The notes under the pieces: generated by a model
Told to the model about the DNA's origin: nothing
The model's database searches: none
Seen by the model: only the letters and a program-made list of their open reading frames with translations
Source: Crocinitomicaceae bacterium
Lineage (GTDB): Bacteria; Bacteroidota; Bacteroidia; Flavobacteriales_D; Crocinitomicaceae
DNA: 64,000 nt
Assembly (NCBI GenBank): GCA_021325675.1
Contig: JAJTCM010000010.1
Location: 43,108 to 107,107, forward strand
Direction: 5' to 3'
Part shown: piece after piece, positions 55,271 to 63,834 of the stretch
Numbering within the stretch: the first letter of the stretch is position 1
How the letters are laid out: the number at the start of each line of letters is the position of its first letter
Program-made: the position numbers and the translations under genes

Positions 55271-56818
55271 TTATAAAGTAATTTCTTCGTTTTTGGAATT
55301 CACAAAAGTATATTGCAACAAGTGATGGGCTGACATGCCGCGCACCGGGATCCACTTTCTGAATTTGATGAACCATTTTACCTGGCGTGAGATCAATCCC
55401 TTTTTGAAGTAAGACTCCAGGTACGGGTGAACCAGCAAAGCGAGGTCTTTTTCCTTACGGTCGAGGATCAGGAAGTTCAGGTTGTTTTCGATTTCTTCCG
55501 CGAAGAGGATCGAAGCCTGGATTTCGCCTGTTCCACCGCAGGTAGGACACGTTTCATTGGTAATGATCTCTGTTTCCGGACGCACGCGCTGACGGGTAAT
55601 TTCCACGACACCGAATTTGGACGGCGGGAGGATATTGTGCTTGGCGCGGTCGGATTTCATGAATTCTTTCAGCTTTTCAAAGAGAATTTTGTTGTTCTCC
55701 CTATCATGCATATCAATGAAGTCGATCGCTACGATACCGCCCATATCACGAAGCTGAAGGATCCGAGCGATTTCTTCGGCAGCCTCAATATTTGTAGCTA
55801 ATGCATTGCTTTCCTGGCCTTCGGCGCCTTTGCGGTTTCCGCTGTTGACGTCAACTACGTGCATCGCTTCGGTGTGTTCGATAATCAGGTAACCTCCGCT
55901 GGAAAGCGGTACTTTTTTGCCGAACAAAGCCTTGATCTGCTTGCTGATACCGAATTTTTCAAAAATATCAATCTTACCGTCATAATGTTTCACGATTTTT
56001 TCCCTTTCCGGGGCAATGTCGATTACATACTGGCGAATTTCGGACGTTAAATCCGGGTTATTGACGTAAATATTAGCAAAATCTGCATTGAGGAGATCGC
56101 GCAGGATGGAAGATGTTTTGTCGATTTCGCCCAGCACGCGTCTTGGCGGCTGTGCACCTTTGAGGTTATCGAACATCGTTTTCCACTTGGCAATCAGGTT
56201 TTTGAGGTCCTGGGAAATGTCCTCCACCTTTTTGTTTTCAGCGACAGTCCGGATAATTACCCCGAAATTTTTCGGTTTGATGGTATCCAGCAATGTTTTC
56301 AAGCGGTCCCGTTCTTCGGGATCTTTGATCTTCTGTGAAATGGAAATTTTATCTGAAAAGGGAACAAGTACGATGTACCTTCCCGCCAGGGTGATTTCAG
56401 CACACAGCCTCGGGCCTTTGCTTGAAATAGGCTCTTTGGCAACCTGAACAAGGATTTGCTGCGAAGTGGAAAGGACCTGGTCCATTTTCCCGTCTTTAGC
56501 AATTTCTTTTTCAAATTTGAAATACTGTAAATCAGCTACGTTCTGTCTGCCATGCAAGGAATCTTTGGAGAACTTAACAAGCGACGCGAATTGCGGCCCG
56601 AGGTCCAGGTAATGCAAAAAAGCGTCTTTCTCATAGCCTACATCAACAAATGCAGCGTTGAGACTTGGTACGATTTTGCGGACTTTCCCGAGGTAAATAT
56701 CACCTACGGCAAAATCGGTATTCCCCTGTTCTTCGTGTAGTTCAATCAATTTCCCATCGCGCAGCAGAGCTAACCAAATTCCATTTGACCTGGAATCTAC
56801 AATTAATTCTAAACTCAC
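55271..56818 (-). CDS. rng: Ribonuclease E/G family (RNase G)
   Basis: 515 residues, GTG start at 56818 (VSLELIVDSRSNGIWLALL). S1 RNA-binding domain at 35-125 (GDIYLGKVRKIVPSLNAAFV), RNase H-like and DNase I-like catalytic parts with DFIDMHDREN, zinc-link CPTCGGTGEIQ. It processes rRNA and decays mRNA. 90 bases downstream of the small ribosomal protein gene and part of the conserved HU-rng arrangement. Confidence 0.95.
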   Translation of the reverse strand: MSLELIVDSRSNGIWLALLRDGKLIELHEEQGNTDFAVGDIYLGKVRKIVPSLNAAFVDVGYEKDAFLHYLDLGPQFASLVKFSKDSLHGRQNVADLQYFKFEKEIAKDGKMDQVLSTSQQILVQVAKEPISSKGPRLCAEITLAGRYIVLVPFSDKISISQKIKDPEERDRLKTLLDTIKPKNFGVIIRTVAENKKVEDISQDLKNLIAKWKTMFDNLKGAQPPRRVLGEIDKTSSILRDLLNADFANIYVNNPDLTSEIRQYVIDIAPEREKIVKHYDGKIDIFEKFGISKQIKALFGKKVPLSSGGYLIIEHTEAMHVVDVNSGNRKGAEGQESNALATNIEAAEEIARILQLRDMGGIVAIDFIDMHDRENNKILFEKLKEFMKSDRAKHNILPPSKFGVVEITRQRVRPETEIITNETCPTCGGTGEIQASILFAEEIENNLNFLILDRKEKDLALLVHPYLESYFKKGLISRQVKWFIKFRKWIPVRGMSAHHLLQYTFVNSKNEEITL

Positions 56819-56908
56819 GGGAGCTAAACTTTAAGACATTAAAAACAGAATAACTTAGCAAGAGACCTCACTAAGTTATCCGACTAAAATCATATGAAGA
56901 AAAAAGAA

Positions 56909-57001
56909 TTATTTTTTCTTCTTGTGGCGATTTTTTCTGAGTCTTTTCTTACGCTTGTGCGTAGCCATTTTATGTCTCTTTCTTTTTTTACCGCTTGGCA
57001 T
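56909..57001 (-). CDS. AURKAIP1/COX24-like small basic ribosomal protein
   Basis: A 30-residue protein, MPSGKKRKRHKMATHK followed by RKKRLRKNRHKKKK, ending in TAA at 56909. 19 of 30 residues are Lys, Arg or His counted conservatively, and the KMxTHKRKKRLRKNRHK pattern is that of the AURKAIP1/COX24 domain, known from mitochondrial mS38 and the small bacterial ribosomal protein bS22. Conserved in Bacteroidota between HU and rng. Easily missed by gene callers because of its length. Confidence 0.85.
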   Translation of the reverse strand: MPSGKKRKRHKMATHKRKKRLRKNRHKKKK

Positions 57002-57127
57002 AATCTTATATATTAAATGTTAAACAATTCGTATTTCGTATCAAAAAAACACTCCCTCTCGGTGAAAAGGGAGTGCAAAGATATAAATTTAATTTTAAAT
57101 TATGATGAATATTTTGCAAAAACAAAA

Positions 57128-57418
57128 TTATTTCACGACAACTTTATTTTTTACTTCTTCAACAAAAACCTTAGCTGGCTTGAAGGAAGGAATGTTATGT
57201 GCAGGGATAATGATTGTAGTGTTTTTAGAGATATTTCTTCCTGTTTTTTCTGCTCTTCTTTTTACAATAAAACTTCCAAAACCTCTTAAATAAACGTTTT
57301 CTTCTTTTGCGAGTGAAGACTTGATGGCCGACATAAAAGTCTCTACTGTTTTCAAAACTTCATTTCTTTCAATCCCAGTTTCTGCTGCAATTTCAGCAAC
57401 GATATCCGCTTTTGTCAT
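57128..57418 (-). CDS. HU-family DNA-binding protein
   Basis: 96 residues from ATG 57418 (MTKADIVAEIAAETGI); the frame is open to 57463 without family residues. HU/IHF dimer with helical base and beta-arms (YLRGFGSFIVKRRAEKTGRN, IIPAHNIPSFKPAK). Nucleoid architecture. Divergent from mutY. Confidence 0.95.
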   Translation of the reverse strand: MTKADIVAEIAAETGIERNEVLKTVETFMSAIKSSLAKEENVYLRGFGSFIVKRRAEKTGRNISKNTTIIIPAHNIPSFKPAKVFVEEVKNKVVVK

Positions 57419-57525
57419 TGTGTGATGATTTAATTTAAATAATAATTTGATTTTCAAGCGCAAAAGTATATATTTAAAAAGATATTATTTTTGCTTTCTC
57501 AAAAAAAAATCCAAAAAAAATCCGA

Positions 57526-58560
57526 ATGGCTGATTTCCCCCTATTAATTATCGATTGGTACAGACGAAATAAGCGGGCACTTCCGTGGAGGGACACAAAA
57601 GATCCTTATTTTATCTGGCTGTCGGAAATCATACTACAGCAAACGAGGGTGGACCAGGGCATGAACTATTACCTCAAATTCGCTGCCAATTACCCGACTG
57701 TCAGCGAGCTTGCCAATGCCGAAGAACAGCGGGTGCTCAATGACTGGCAGGGACTGGGTTATTACTCCCGGGCGCGCAACCTGCACCAGGCGGCAAAAAG
57801 CCTACAAAACAGGTATAACGGGCTTTTCCCGGATAAATACGAGCAAATCCTGGAGCTGAAAGGCGTCGGCGAATATACCGCTGCGGCCATCGCTTCCTTT
57901 GCGTTCGGACTGCCCCATGCCGTTCTCGACGGGAATGTTTTCAGGGTGCTGAGCCGGGTGTTCGACATCGACCTGCCGATCGATTCCACGAAAGGAAAAA
58001 AAGAGTTCCGGCTCCTGGCCCAATCACTGCTGCCGGAACGGGATTCGGACACCTACAACCAGGCGATTATGGAATTCGGAGCGCTGTATTGCGTTCCTAA
58101 AAACCCGGATTGCCCGAATTGCGTCCTGAACAGTAAATGCCTGGCTTTTCAGCACAAAACCGTGGAGCAGCGCCCTGTGAAAACAGGCAAAATCAAAATC
58201 CGCCCGCGCTATTTTTATTACCTGGTGATCTCAAACGCCAGCGAAATCATAATTTCCAAACGGGTCAGCAACGATATCTGGAAGCATTTGTATGAATTCC
58301 CGCATTTTGAATTCGATACCGTGCAGGAAGAAGCGGACATCAAAAAGCTGGTAGAAGAAAAATACGGCTTGCCGATGCACAAAATGAGCTCTGCCAAAAA
58401 GCACGTATTGAGCCATCAGCATATTTTCCCGGTTTTCATTGAACTGAAGGCAGAAAATATCAAGGAACAGCTGCGCGGGGAGAACGAGCTCGTGATTCGC
58501 CGCGAAGAACTGGCAGATTATCCTGTACCCCGTATGATTGAGCGTTATTTACTGGGCTAA
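57526..58560 (+). CDS. mutY: A/G-specific adenine glycosylase
   Basis: 344 residues. It removes adenine mispaired with 8-oxoguanine. Helix-hairpin-helix LKGVGEYTAAAIASFAFG, catalytic Asp in VLDGNV, catalytic Glu region SEIILQQTRVDQG, and the 4Fe-4S ligands C-x6-C-x2-C-x5-C in CVPKNPDCPNCVLNSKC. C-terminal NUDIX-like domain (YFYYLVISNASEIIISKR, WKHLYEFPHFE) recognises 8-oxoG. Confidence 0.96.
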   Translation: MADFPLLIIDWYRRNKRALPWRDTKDPYFIWLSEIILQQTRVDQGMNYYLKFAANYPTVSELANAEEQRVLNDWQGLGYYSRARNLHQAAKSLQNRYNGLFPDKYEQILELKGVGEYTAAAIASFAFGLPHAVLDGNVFRVLSRVFDIDLPIDSTKGKKEFRLLAQSLLPERDSDTYNQAIMEFGALYCVPKNPDCPNCVLNSKCLAFQHKTVEQRPVKTGKIKIRPRYFYYLVISNASEIIISKRVSNDIWKHLYEFPHFEFDTVQEEADIKKLVEEKYGLPMHKMSSAKKHVLSHQHIFPVFIELKAENIKEQLRGENELVIRREELADYPVPRMIERYLLG

Positions 58561-58583
58561 GCGGGGTTAAATCGCCGAAAAAT

Positions 58584-58613
58584 TTTGCCAACTTAAAAAA
58601 TTGTTTATTTTTG
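58584..58613 (+). promoter_or_regulatory. Consensus Bacteroidota promoter of the paralogous T9SS pair
   Basis: TTTG (58584-58587), 18 bases, then TATTTTTG (58606-58613): a full match to TTTG / TAnnTTTG. Transcription should start near 58620, just before the ATG at 58642. Confidence 0.75.
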
Positions 58614-58641
58614 TATGTATATACTCACTTAATTTATTCGT

Positions 58642-59514
58642 ATGAAGAAAATATTTACCCCACTCACAATCACATTATTAAGCTCATTTTGCATCACCGG
58701 CGCTTCCTTTGGTCAAAGCACGCTGGCGATTTACAATTTTAACGGAACAGGGCAGGAAAACTGCACCAACCGCATTGTGGCCCCGGAAAGCCCGGTTGCT
58801 GACCTGACTTTCAGTGATTTCAGTATTTCAAACCTGACGTGCGTTCAAACGGCAAACCAGTTTAATAACGACGGCTGGAATATGACTCCGGACATTGACC
58901 TGACGGAATATGCCGAGTTTACAATTACTGCAGATGCAGGACATGACCTTGACCTCGACTCGCTTTATTTTGATTTGCGTTCCAGCCAATTGAACGGTGA
59001 TTTCCATGTACGCTCAAGCGTTGACAACTTCGCAAATGACCTCACAGGCTTTGAATATTTTGATGGTGTAAGCTGGGTTTCCGTGCCTTCCATTGATATC
59101 CCGGATGCTTACCTGACTTTCCGCAAAGCTTTCGGCGCAAGCTACGACGGCCTTGACATGATTACTTTCCGTTTTTATGCTACTTCCGTTCTGGCTGCAA
59201 GCACAACTGTTCGTTTGGACAATGTGATCCCAATCGGTGTGGTAGGGGTTGACAACGTTTCTGTCAAAGAGCTTGATAACGCTGCTTTCTCTGTATTTCC
59301 AAACCCTGGAACGGATGAGTTGAAGATTGAAACCAAAAGTACAGACGATCTGAATATCCGTATTTTTACTGCTAAAGGCAAACTGGTAACGGAAGAACAT
59401 CTTTCCGCGGCGGGTGCACACACAGTGAATACATCCAGGTTTGACAACGGCGTTTACTTCATTGAGGTTTCCGGAACGGAAGGTAAAGTGACACAGCGCT
59501 GGATCAAGCAATAA
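58642..59514 (+). CDS. Secreted T9SS cargo protein (paralogue A)
   Basis: 290 residues. Signal peptide (GASFGQ end near residue 25), a jelly-roll-type domain at 28-205 (NFNGTGQ, NNDGWN, IDLTEYAEF, FHVRSSVDN, RLDNV), and a T9SS type A domain (FSVFPNPGTDELKIE ... TQRWIKQ). The same domain is repeated in the next gene, 34 bases downstream. Role unknown. Confidence 0.85.
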   Translation: MKKIFTPLTITLLSSFCITGASFGQSTLAIYNFNGTGQENCTNRIVAPESPVADLTFSDFSISNLTCVQTANQFNNDGWNMTPDIDLTEYAEFTITADAGHDLDLDSLYFDLRSSQLNGDFHVRSSVDNFANDLTGFEYFDGVSWVSVPSIDIPDAYLTFRKAFGASYDGLDMITFRFYATSVLAASTTVRLDNVIPIGVVGVDNVSVKELDNAAFSVFPNPGTDELKIETKSTDDLNIRIFTAKGKLVTEEHLSAAGAHTVNTSRFDNGVYFIEVSGTEGKVTQRWIKQ

Positions 59515-59548
59515 GCACTCTTTTTTGATCTCTTAAACAAACTACTTT

Positions 59549-61039
59549 ATGAAAAAACTGACTCTTTTTATCGCTTGCGCATGCGCTGTATTTTACAGCT
59601 CGGCACAGCAGCTGACGGTTTACGAATTTACCGGCACCGGGGGCTGTCCTAACCAGGACCCCAACGCAACAATGCAGCCGGGCGATGCTACTTTTGCCCC
59701 TTTCAGCCATGTTGGCGTGAATTGCGTCAGTACTGCAAATGTTTATAACACAGACGGCTGGAACACTACTTCCACCATCGATTTAAACGAATACCTTGAA
59801 TTTTTGGTGCAGGCATCGGACTGTTACCGCATCAACCTGGATTCTATCATTTTTGAATTCAGGAACACAGCTGCAGGAAACACCCCAACCTGGCATTTGC
59901 GCTCAAGCGTTGACAATTACAACAACGATATTGCCAGCGGGGTTTCTATGACTACGCCGGGAATGCTGGCAGACACCATCGGTTTAAGCCCTGATTTTTA
60001 CAGCCTGCGCCAAGTGACTTTCCGGATTTACTTAACAGACATGGGATCAACCGGGGCAGCGTTTCGCGTAGATAACGTGGCCGCTTACGGAAACGTTTCT
60101 TTTGTAGGGCCGATGGATTATTTTGCTGATAACGACGGAGACGGGTTCGGAGGGCCAGATCCGGTTTCCATGTGCTCCAACCCGGGCGGTTTTGTTGAGA
60201 ACCCATTTGACTGCAACGATAATGATGCTTCCATCCACCCGAACACCGTTTGGTACCAGGATAACGACGGAGACGGCTTCGGCGATGATAACGTTACTGA
60301 AACGGGATGCTCACCAACTACGCTGACCAACCCCGTGCTGATCGGGATGGACTGCAGCGACTTCGCTTCGGATATCCACCCGAACACCGTGTGGTATGAA
60401 GATGCCGACGGTGATTTTCACGGAAACCCGGATAACTTTGAAGTAGGCTGTACGTCTACTTTTGCGCAGTCTACGCTTACGTATGACGATTGTGACGACG
60501 GAGAAGCAAGCATTTACCCCGGAGCACCGGAGCTTTGCGATGCATTTGACAATAACTGCAACGGCGAGACGAATGAAGGGCTTGCCACAACCGTTTATTA
60601 CATTGACAATGACGGTGATGGTTACGGACAAGGCAGCGCGGGCGATTTCTGCGATGATCCCGGAGTTGGCTACGTATTGAACGATGACGACTGTGATGAT
60701 GATAACAACCTGATCAACCCTGACGCAACAGACGCGGGAATTGACGGCATTGACCAGAACTGTGACGGACAGGACGGAAACCTCAGTTTGACGGACCTCA
60801 GCAGTATTATACTGAGCGTTTATCCAAACCCCGGAACGGATGTAATTCATCTTCCGATCCCGGTACCAGGCAAACGCAAGGTTAAAGTAGTTGACAATAA
60901 AGGCAAAATCATTTTCGAAAAAGAAGTGACTGAAGCCGGTAATTATGAAATTAATACCTCATCTTTCGCTAAAGGAAGCTACCAGCTTATTTTGGAAGGC
61001 GAAGAAGGCGTTTCACGTGCTTCGTGGATGAAATTATAA
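59549..61039 (+). CDS. Secreted T9SS cargo protein with DxDxDG Ca-binding-like repeats (paralogue B)
   Basis: 496 residues. Signal peptide ending SSAQ; N-terminal domain homologous to the preceding gene (EFTGTGG, NTDGWN, IDLNEYLEF, WHLRSSVDN); an insertion at 185-405 with four MopE-type / thrombospondin-type-3-like units (YFADNDGDGFGG, YQDNDGDGFGDDN, YEDADGDFHGNP, YIDNDGDGYGQGS), each followed by a DCND-type Cys motif; then a T9SS domain (SVYPNPGTDVIHLP). Likely Ca-binding. Ends in a terminator. Confidence 0.88.
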   Translation: MKKLTLFIACACAVFYSSAQQLTVYEFTGTGGCPNQDPNATMQPGDATFAPFSHVGVNCVSTANVYNTDGWNTTSTIDLNEYLEFLVQASDCYRINLDSIIFEFRNTAAGNTPTWHLRSSVDNYNNDIASGVSMTTPGMLADTIGLSPDFYSLRQVTFRIYLTDMGSTGAAFRVDNVAAYGNVSFVGPMDYFADNDGDGFGGPDPVSMCSNPGGFVENPFDCNDNDASIHPNTVWYQDNDGDGFGDDNVTETGCSPTTLTNPVLIGMDCSDFASDIHPNTVWYEDADGDFHGNPDNFEVGCTSTFAQSTLTYDDCDDGEASIYPGAPELCDAFDNNCNGETNEGLATTVYYIDNDGDGYGQGSAGDFCDDPGVGYVLNDDDCDDDNNLINPDATDAGIDGIDQNCDGQDGNLSLTDLSSIILSVYPNPGTDVIHLPIPVPGKRKVKVVDNKGKIIFEKEVTEAGNYEINTSSFAKGSYQLILEGEEGVSRASWMKL

Positions 61040-61060
61040 AACTAACTTATACAAAAACGA

Positions 61061-61089
61061 AAGGGCAGGCTTTAACATCTGCCCTTTTT
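61061..61089 (+). terminator. Intrinsic terminator of the T9SS pair
   Basis: AAGGGCAG pairs with CTGCCCTT around a 10-base loop, then TTT. Directly behind it at 61110-61140 is ATCTGCG-type repeat sequence like that at 55187. Confidence 0.82.
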
Positions 61090-61147
61090 AATTTTAGATG
61101 AATGAGTCCATGTAAAAATCTGCGTCATCTGCGAATCTGCGGAAAAA

Positions 61148-61513
61148 TCAGTTGTCCAGCAAATCGTCGTCCGGTTCTTCACTCTTCTTGAAAGGATTGA
61201 AGAAATAAGACAAGGCCACCGTAAATATACCGGCAATCAGTATGTACTGATCATAACGCTGGTTTTCAATTTTAAAGATCAGCCCGATAAAAATGATCAC
61301 TGTCCCGAGCCAGAAAATCAGGTTGTTGCTCTCCGAATTTGGATCGTAGCGAAAGGCGAGTAAATTCATCAGCAAAGCCACGCCACCGCAGATAATGATC
61401 CCGATTTTGGCATTCGGCTTGGAAATAATAGCGCTGAAATAATCCGTAAAAACCCCGATTGCGAGGATAAAAGCCAGGGCAAAACAAATAGCGCCGATAC
61501 GTTTGAAAATCAT
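61148..61513 (-). CDS. Small four-helix membrane protein of unknown function
   Basis: 121 residues from ATG 61513 (MIFKRIGAICFALAF); the frame is open upstream but overlaps the mazG gene. Four hydrophobic helices, and an acidic tail (KSEEPDDDLLDN). No family recognised. It is one base after the mazG-like stop, so in the rsgA operon. Confidence 0.65.
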   Translation of the reverse strand: MIFKRIGAICFALAFILAIGVFTDYFSAIISKPNAKIGIIICGGVALLMNLLAFRYDPNSESNNLIFWLGTVIIFIGLIFKIENQRYDQYILIAGIFTVALSYFFNPFKKSEEPDDDLLDN

Positions 61514-61514
61514 G

Positions 61515-61841
61515 TTACTTGAGTTTTTCGTTTGAATGATGGCGGTCTTTATCGCGCGCCGTTTTCTTATCCAGGTTTTTCGCCAGGGCCTGCTGCAGGT
61601 CAATCCCACATTGATTAGCGAGACAGATTAACACGAAAAGCACATCAGCCATTTCGTCACCGAGATCCTTGTTCTTATCCGATTCCTTTTCGCTTTGCTC
61701 ACCATACCTGCGGGCAATGATGCGGGCAACTTCCCCCACTTCTTCGGTAAGCATGGCCATATTCGTCAATTCGTTGAAATAACGTACCCCATGGGTTTTG
61801 ATCCAGTCATCAACGCTTTTCTGTGCTTCGCTTATTGTCAT
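61515..61841 (-). CDS. MazG-like nucleotide pyrophosphohydrolase
   Basis: 108 residues. The all-alpha NTP-PPase motif is EEVGEVARIIARRYGEQ followed by DLGDEMADVLFVLICLANQC (ExxE...ExxD metal ligands). Hydrolyses non-canonical or excess NTPs to NMP. It lies three bases after dtd. Confidence 0.88.
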   Translation of the reverse strand: MTISEAQKSVDDWIKTHGVRYFNELTNMAMLTEEVGEVARIIARRYGEQSEKESDKNKDLGDEMADVLFVLICLANQCGIDLQQALAKNLDKKTARDKDRHHSNEKLK

Positions 61842-61844
61842 GGC

Positions 61845-62297
61845 TTATTCTTTATTTTTGGAATCCATCAAAATCGTTACCGGGCCATCGTTGAGGAGCG
61901 CAACCTTCATGTCAGCACCAAAAATACCGGTTTTAACCGTCAAAGCGGATTCATTTTTTAGTTTTTCGACAAAATATTCATACAGCGGAATTGCTTGCTC
62001 CGGGCGGGCTGATTTCGTAAACCCCGGCCTGTTGCCTTTTTTAGTGGAAGCGTGCAGTGTAAACTGGCTGATCACCAGTATTTCACCGGATTTATCCATC
62101 ACAGAAAGGTTCATCTTTCCTTCCTCATCCCCGAAAATCCGCATATTAGCAACTTTTTGTACCAGCCAATCAGCATCTTCCTGTTGATCTTCATCTTCAA
62201 CGCCAAGAAGCAAAAGCAAGCCCAAACCGATGGCGTTGTGAAGCTCTCCATCGATCCGCACGGAAGCCTCCGTAACACGCTGGACCACTAGCCTCAT
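61845..62297 (-). CDS. dtd: D-aminoacyl-tRNA deacylase
   Basis: 150 residues. Frees tRNA charged with D-amino acids or mis-charged glycine. MRLVVQRVTEASVRIDG, the SQFTL motif and its KGNRPGFTKSA continuation, and the GPVT motif (NDGPVTILMDS) are the active-site features. Its ATG overlaps the rsgA stop by four bases. Confidence 0.95.
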   Translation of the reverse strand: MRLVVQRVTEASVRIDGELHNAIGLGLLLLLGVEDEDQQEDADWLVQKVANMRIFGDEEGKMNLSVMDKSGEILVISQFTLHASTKKGNRPGFTKSARPEQAIPLYEYFVEKLKNESALTVKTGIFGADMKVALLNDGPVTILMDSKNKE

Positions 62298-63238
62298 GAA
62301 ATTTCTTTTTTGCGGTGGATTTCGTTTTCGTCTTCGAGCATCAGCTGAACGTATGTATCGTAACGGCTCGGGGCGATTTCACCGTTTTCAACTCCTGCTT
62401 TGACAGCACACTTCGGTTCGTTCAGGTGCTGGCAATTGTGGAATTTACACGCCCCGATCAAAGCACGCATTTCCGGGAAATAGTGGGAAATCACTTCTTT
62501 ATCGAGATCAACGATCCCAAAGGCACGGATTCCCGGTGTATCAATAATATAGCCGCCAAAAGCGAGCTTGAACATTTCTGCAAAAGTCGTTGTATGCTGT
62601 CCCTGCTGGTGGGCACGGGAAATTTCGCCGGTGCGCAGATCAAAGCTTTCGTCGAGGGAATTGATGAGCGTGCTCTTCCCCACCCCGCTGTGCCCGGAAA
62701 TAATGACTTGCTTGTCTTTTAGAAGATTTTTCAAAAAAGACACATCTTCCGGTTTATTCCCCGAAATTTTGTAGCAGGGATAACCGATATTGGTATAAAT
62801 AGAGATGATTTCGTCAATGCGTTGCAGCTCTTTTTCCGAATACTGGTCGATTTTATTGAACAGCAGCGTTGTTGGAATCCGGAAAGATTCCGCGGCCACC
62901 AAAAAGCGGTCAATGAATGCCAGGTGCGTTTGCGGGGCACGGAGCGTCACGAGCAGGAAAGCCATATCGACATTAGCCGCCAGGATTTGCATCTGCTTGC
63001 TGAGATTGGTCGATTTCCGCACGATGTAATTGCGTCTTTCTTCGTAATCGCGGATCACGAGCTTACCTTCCTCATCGGGTTTATCGTCAATATCAACGAT
63101 ATCCCCAACAGCAATCGGGTTGGTGGTACGCAGTTTTCCCAAACGGATTTTGCCGCGGATCCTGCAAGTTGCCAGCGATCCGTCCTCCAGCTCTACTACA
63201 TACCATTTTCCGGTTGATTTGATGACTTTTCCTTTCAT
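62294..63238 (-). CDS. rsgA: Ribosome small-subunit-dependent GTPase A
   Basis: 314 residues. Circularly permuted GTPase: G4 LFNKID precedes G1 GHSGVGKSTLINSL, then G3 DTPGIRAFG. N-terminal OB fold and C-terminal zinc motif (ACKFHNCQHLNEPKC). Late maturation of the 30S subunit. First gene of the rsgA-dtd-mazG operon. Confidence 0.96.
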   Translation of the reverse strand: MKGKVIKSTGKWYVVELEDGSLATCRIRGKIRLGKLRTTNPIAVGDIVDIDDKPDEEGKLVIRDYEERRNYIVRKSTNLSKQMQILAANVDMAFLLVTLRAPQTHLAFIDRFLVAAESFRIPTTLLFNKIDQYSEKELQRIDEIISIYTNIGYPCYKISGNKPEDVSFLKNLLKDKQVIISGHSGVGKSTLINSLDESFDLRTGEISRAHQQGQHTTTFAEMFKLAFGGYIIDTPGIRAFGIVDLDKEVISHYFPEMRALIGACKFHNCQHLNEPKCAVKAGVENGEIAPSRYDTYVQLMLEDENEIHRKKEIS

Positions 63239-63309
63239 TCTGAGAGTAAAGATAAGAGGAATCGGGGAGAAAACTGTTTTTTTAGCGGGGCTTTTTTTAT
63301 CTTTGAGAG

Positions 63310-63822
63310 ATGAAGTTTATACTTGCCGCATTTTTCGCCTGTACTGTTTTCTTTTTTGGGAGCATCACTTCCTGCACCAAAGACCAGGTTTCGGAAATAG
63401 ATGCTGAGCTGTTTGAGAAAGCGCAGGATACTGCGAATTTTACCTGGTACAAACACAACGACACCTTGCTTCCGCGCAGCTCCGGCAGCGGGCACGCCCA
63501 GGATTTCCTGCGCACACGTTACAATTCTATTGCTGCATCCCAACTGGATCCGGCAGGAAAAGTCAAAGCGAACGCCAAATTCCCGGAAGGCTCGCTGATT
63601 GTGAAAGAATTATACACCAGCCCCACCGGGCTTGGACGCTATGCCGTTCTTTTCAAAAACTCCGGCGATGGAAATGCTGATCCCGCTGGATGGATCTGGG
63701 GCTATATTGATGCAGACGGCACTGTTTCTGTTCCTGCTTCCAAAAAAGGAGCGTCGTGCATTGAGTGCCATTCGCAAAGCGGAAGCGTAGACTATATGCT
63801 CATGAACAAGTATTTTCCGTGA
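63310..63822 (+). CDS. Cytochrome P460-like lipoprotein with a CxxCH motif
   Basis: 170 residues. SITSC is a lipobox near residue 22. The P460-type fold includes FTWYKHNDTLLPRSSGSGHA, FPEGSLIVKELY, and the C-terminal SCIECHSQSG (CxxCH) that covalently binds heme c. Function in this family often unknown. 72 bases from rsgA, divergent. Confidence 0.82.
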   Translation: MKFILAAFFACTVFFFGSITSCTKDQVSEIDAELFEKAQDTANFTWYKHNDTLLPRSSGSGHAQDFLRTRYNSIAASQLDPAGKVKANAKFPEGSLIVKELYTSPTGLGRYAVLFKNSGDGNADPAGWIWGYIDADGTVSVPASKKGASCIECHSQSGSVDYMLMNKYFP

Positions 63823-63834
63823 ATTATGAGTGTA

